Assembly (NCBI GenBank): GCA_021815005.1
Contig: JAKAHL010000087.1
Coordinates: 1-7,087, forward strand
Direction: 5' to 3'
Origin: Chloroflexota bacterium
GTDB lineage: Bacteria > Chloroflexota > Limnocylindria > Limnocylindrales > CSP1-4
DNA length: 7,087 nucleotides
The position numbers and the translations under genes are program-made. This document shows positions 6,971-7,087 of the stretch, in pieces (position 1 is the stretch's first letter; every line of letters starts with the position of its first letter). The notes beneath the pieces are model-generated. The model was given only the letters and a program-made list of their open reading frames with translations. It was not told the origin of the DNA and did not search any database.

Positions 6971-6988
6971 CCGTGCGAGGTCAGGAGA

Positions 6989-7087
6989 TCAGTTGCCGGT
7001 CCAGCCGGTGCCGGCCAGCCAGGCCTTCCAGACGTCCGGGTGGGCGTCGACCCACTTCTTGGCCGCCGCGTCATCGGTCATCTTGTT
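6989..7087 (-). CDS. Glycine betaine/proline-type ABC transporter substrate-binding protein, C-terminal end
   Basis: Only the last 32 residues are in the window, ending at TGA 6989-6991. They read NKMTDDAAAKKWVDAHPDVW, then KAWLAGTGWTGN. The pattern (M-T-x-D-x-A-A-x-x-W-x-x-x-HPD-x-W-x-x-WL) is the usual C-terminus of OpuAC-type binding proteins, which capture glycine betaine or related quaternary amines outside the membrane for an ABC importer used in osmoprotection. Permease and ATPase genes would be expected off the right edge. The fragment does not include the aromatic cage that binds substrate, so the ligand is inferred from the family only. Confidence 0.72.
   Translation of the reverse strand, partial: NKMTDDAAAKKWVDAHPDVWKAWLAGTGWTGN

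Larger units (their letters stand above)
6642..6988. other. Non-coding spacer of about 350 bases rich in inverted repeats
   Basis: No convincing gene lies here. Open frames exist on the minus strand but are rich in Arg, Gly and Pro, like random translation of GC-rich DNA. The spacer holds, in minus-strand order, the likely terminator of the betaine-binding gene, several GC hairpins, four copies of CACCCGCGC (one inverted), a possible extended -10 promoter and about 135 bases of leader to the M23 gene. I compared the leader with the ydaO/c-di-AMP riboswitch often found before wall hydrolases and saw no match. Confidence 0.7.

Noticed and set aside
6655..7074. A minus-strand coding region filling the spacer between the M23 and betaine-binding genes
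   Set aside because: The frame overlaps the end of the betaine-binding gene and runs through the terminator and repeats. The translation is Arg/Pro/Gly-rich with no motif.

Overview
The window is very GC-rich, and third codon positions are almost always G or C. It holds four complete genes, two genes cut by the window edges, and about 350 bases of structured non-coding DNA near the right end. GTG and TTG starts look common. No rRNA, tRNA, transposase, CRISPR array or phage gene is visible. Gene content and protein style (a two-cysteine M23 domain behind a long Ala/Gln coiled coil, a large anchored gluzincin-like protein, a short archaeal-style nicotinate phosphoribosyltransferase) fit a high-GC Chloroflexota lineage such as Limnocylindria. 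A high-GC actinobacterium is the alternative. The phylum is inferred from protein character, not from a marker gene.

Layout, left to right. Bases 2-601 (+) encode the C-terminal half of a major facilitator transporter. It converges, across only 21 bases, on a nicotinate phosphoribosyltransferase gene (minus strand, starting near 1642). A 190-base spacer follows, with a GC hairpin and a possible -10 box. Then come three more minus-strand genes: a secreted, membrane-anchored gluzincin-like protein (1839 to about 3845), glgC for ADP-glucose synthesis (3907-5208), and a secreted M23/LytM-type murein hydrolase with a coiled coil (5286-6641). Bases 6642-6988 are non-coding and rich in inverted repeats. 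The last 99 bases are the C-terminus of a glycine-betaine-type (OpuAC) substrate-binding protein, also on the minus strand.

From right to left, the minus-strand order is betaine-binding protein, murein hydrolase, glgC, gluzincin-like protein, nicotinate phosphoribosyltransferase. glgC and the gluzincin-like gene are close enough to share a transcript. Hairpins after the betaine-binding gene, the M23 gene and the gluzincin-like gene suggest several transcription units rather than one operon. The functions (osmolyte uptake, wall remodelling, glycogen synthesis, NAD salvage) are mostly housekeeping and do not form an obvious single system.

The points most worth a second look are the gluzincin-like protein, whose zinc motif reads QEAAH instead of HExxH; four copies of the 9-mer CACCCGCGC (one inverted) upstream of the M23 gene, including a perfect 11-bp inverted repeat abutting a possible extended -10 promoter; and a 10-codon reading frame with a good ribosome-binding site whose stop overlaps the ATG of the nicotinate phosphoribosyltransferase. 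I found no convincing evidence of a wholly new multi-gene system.
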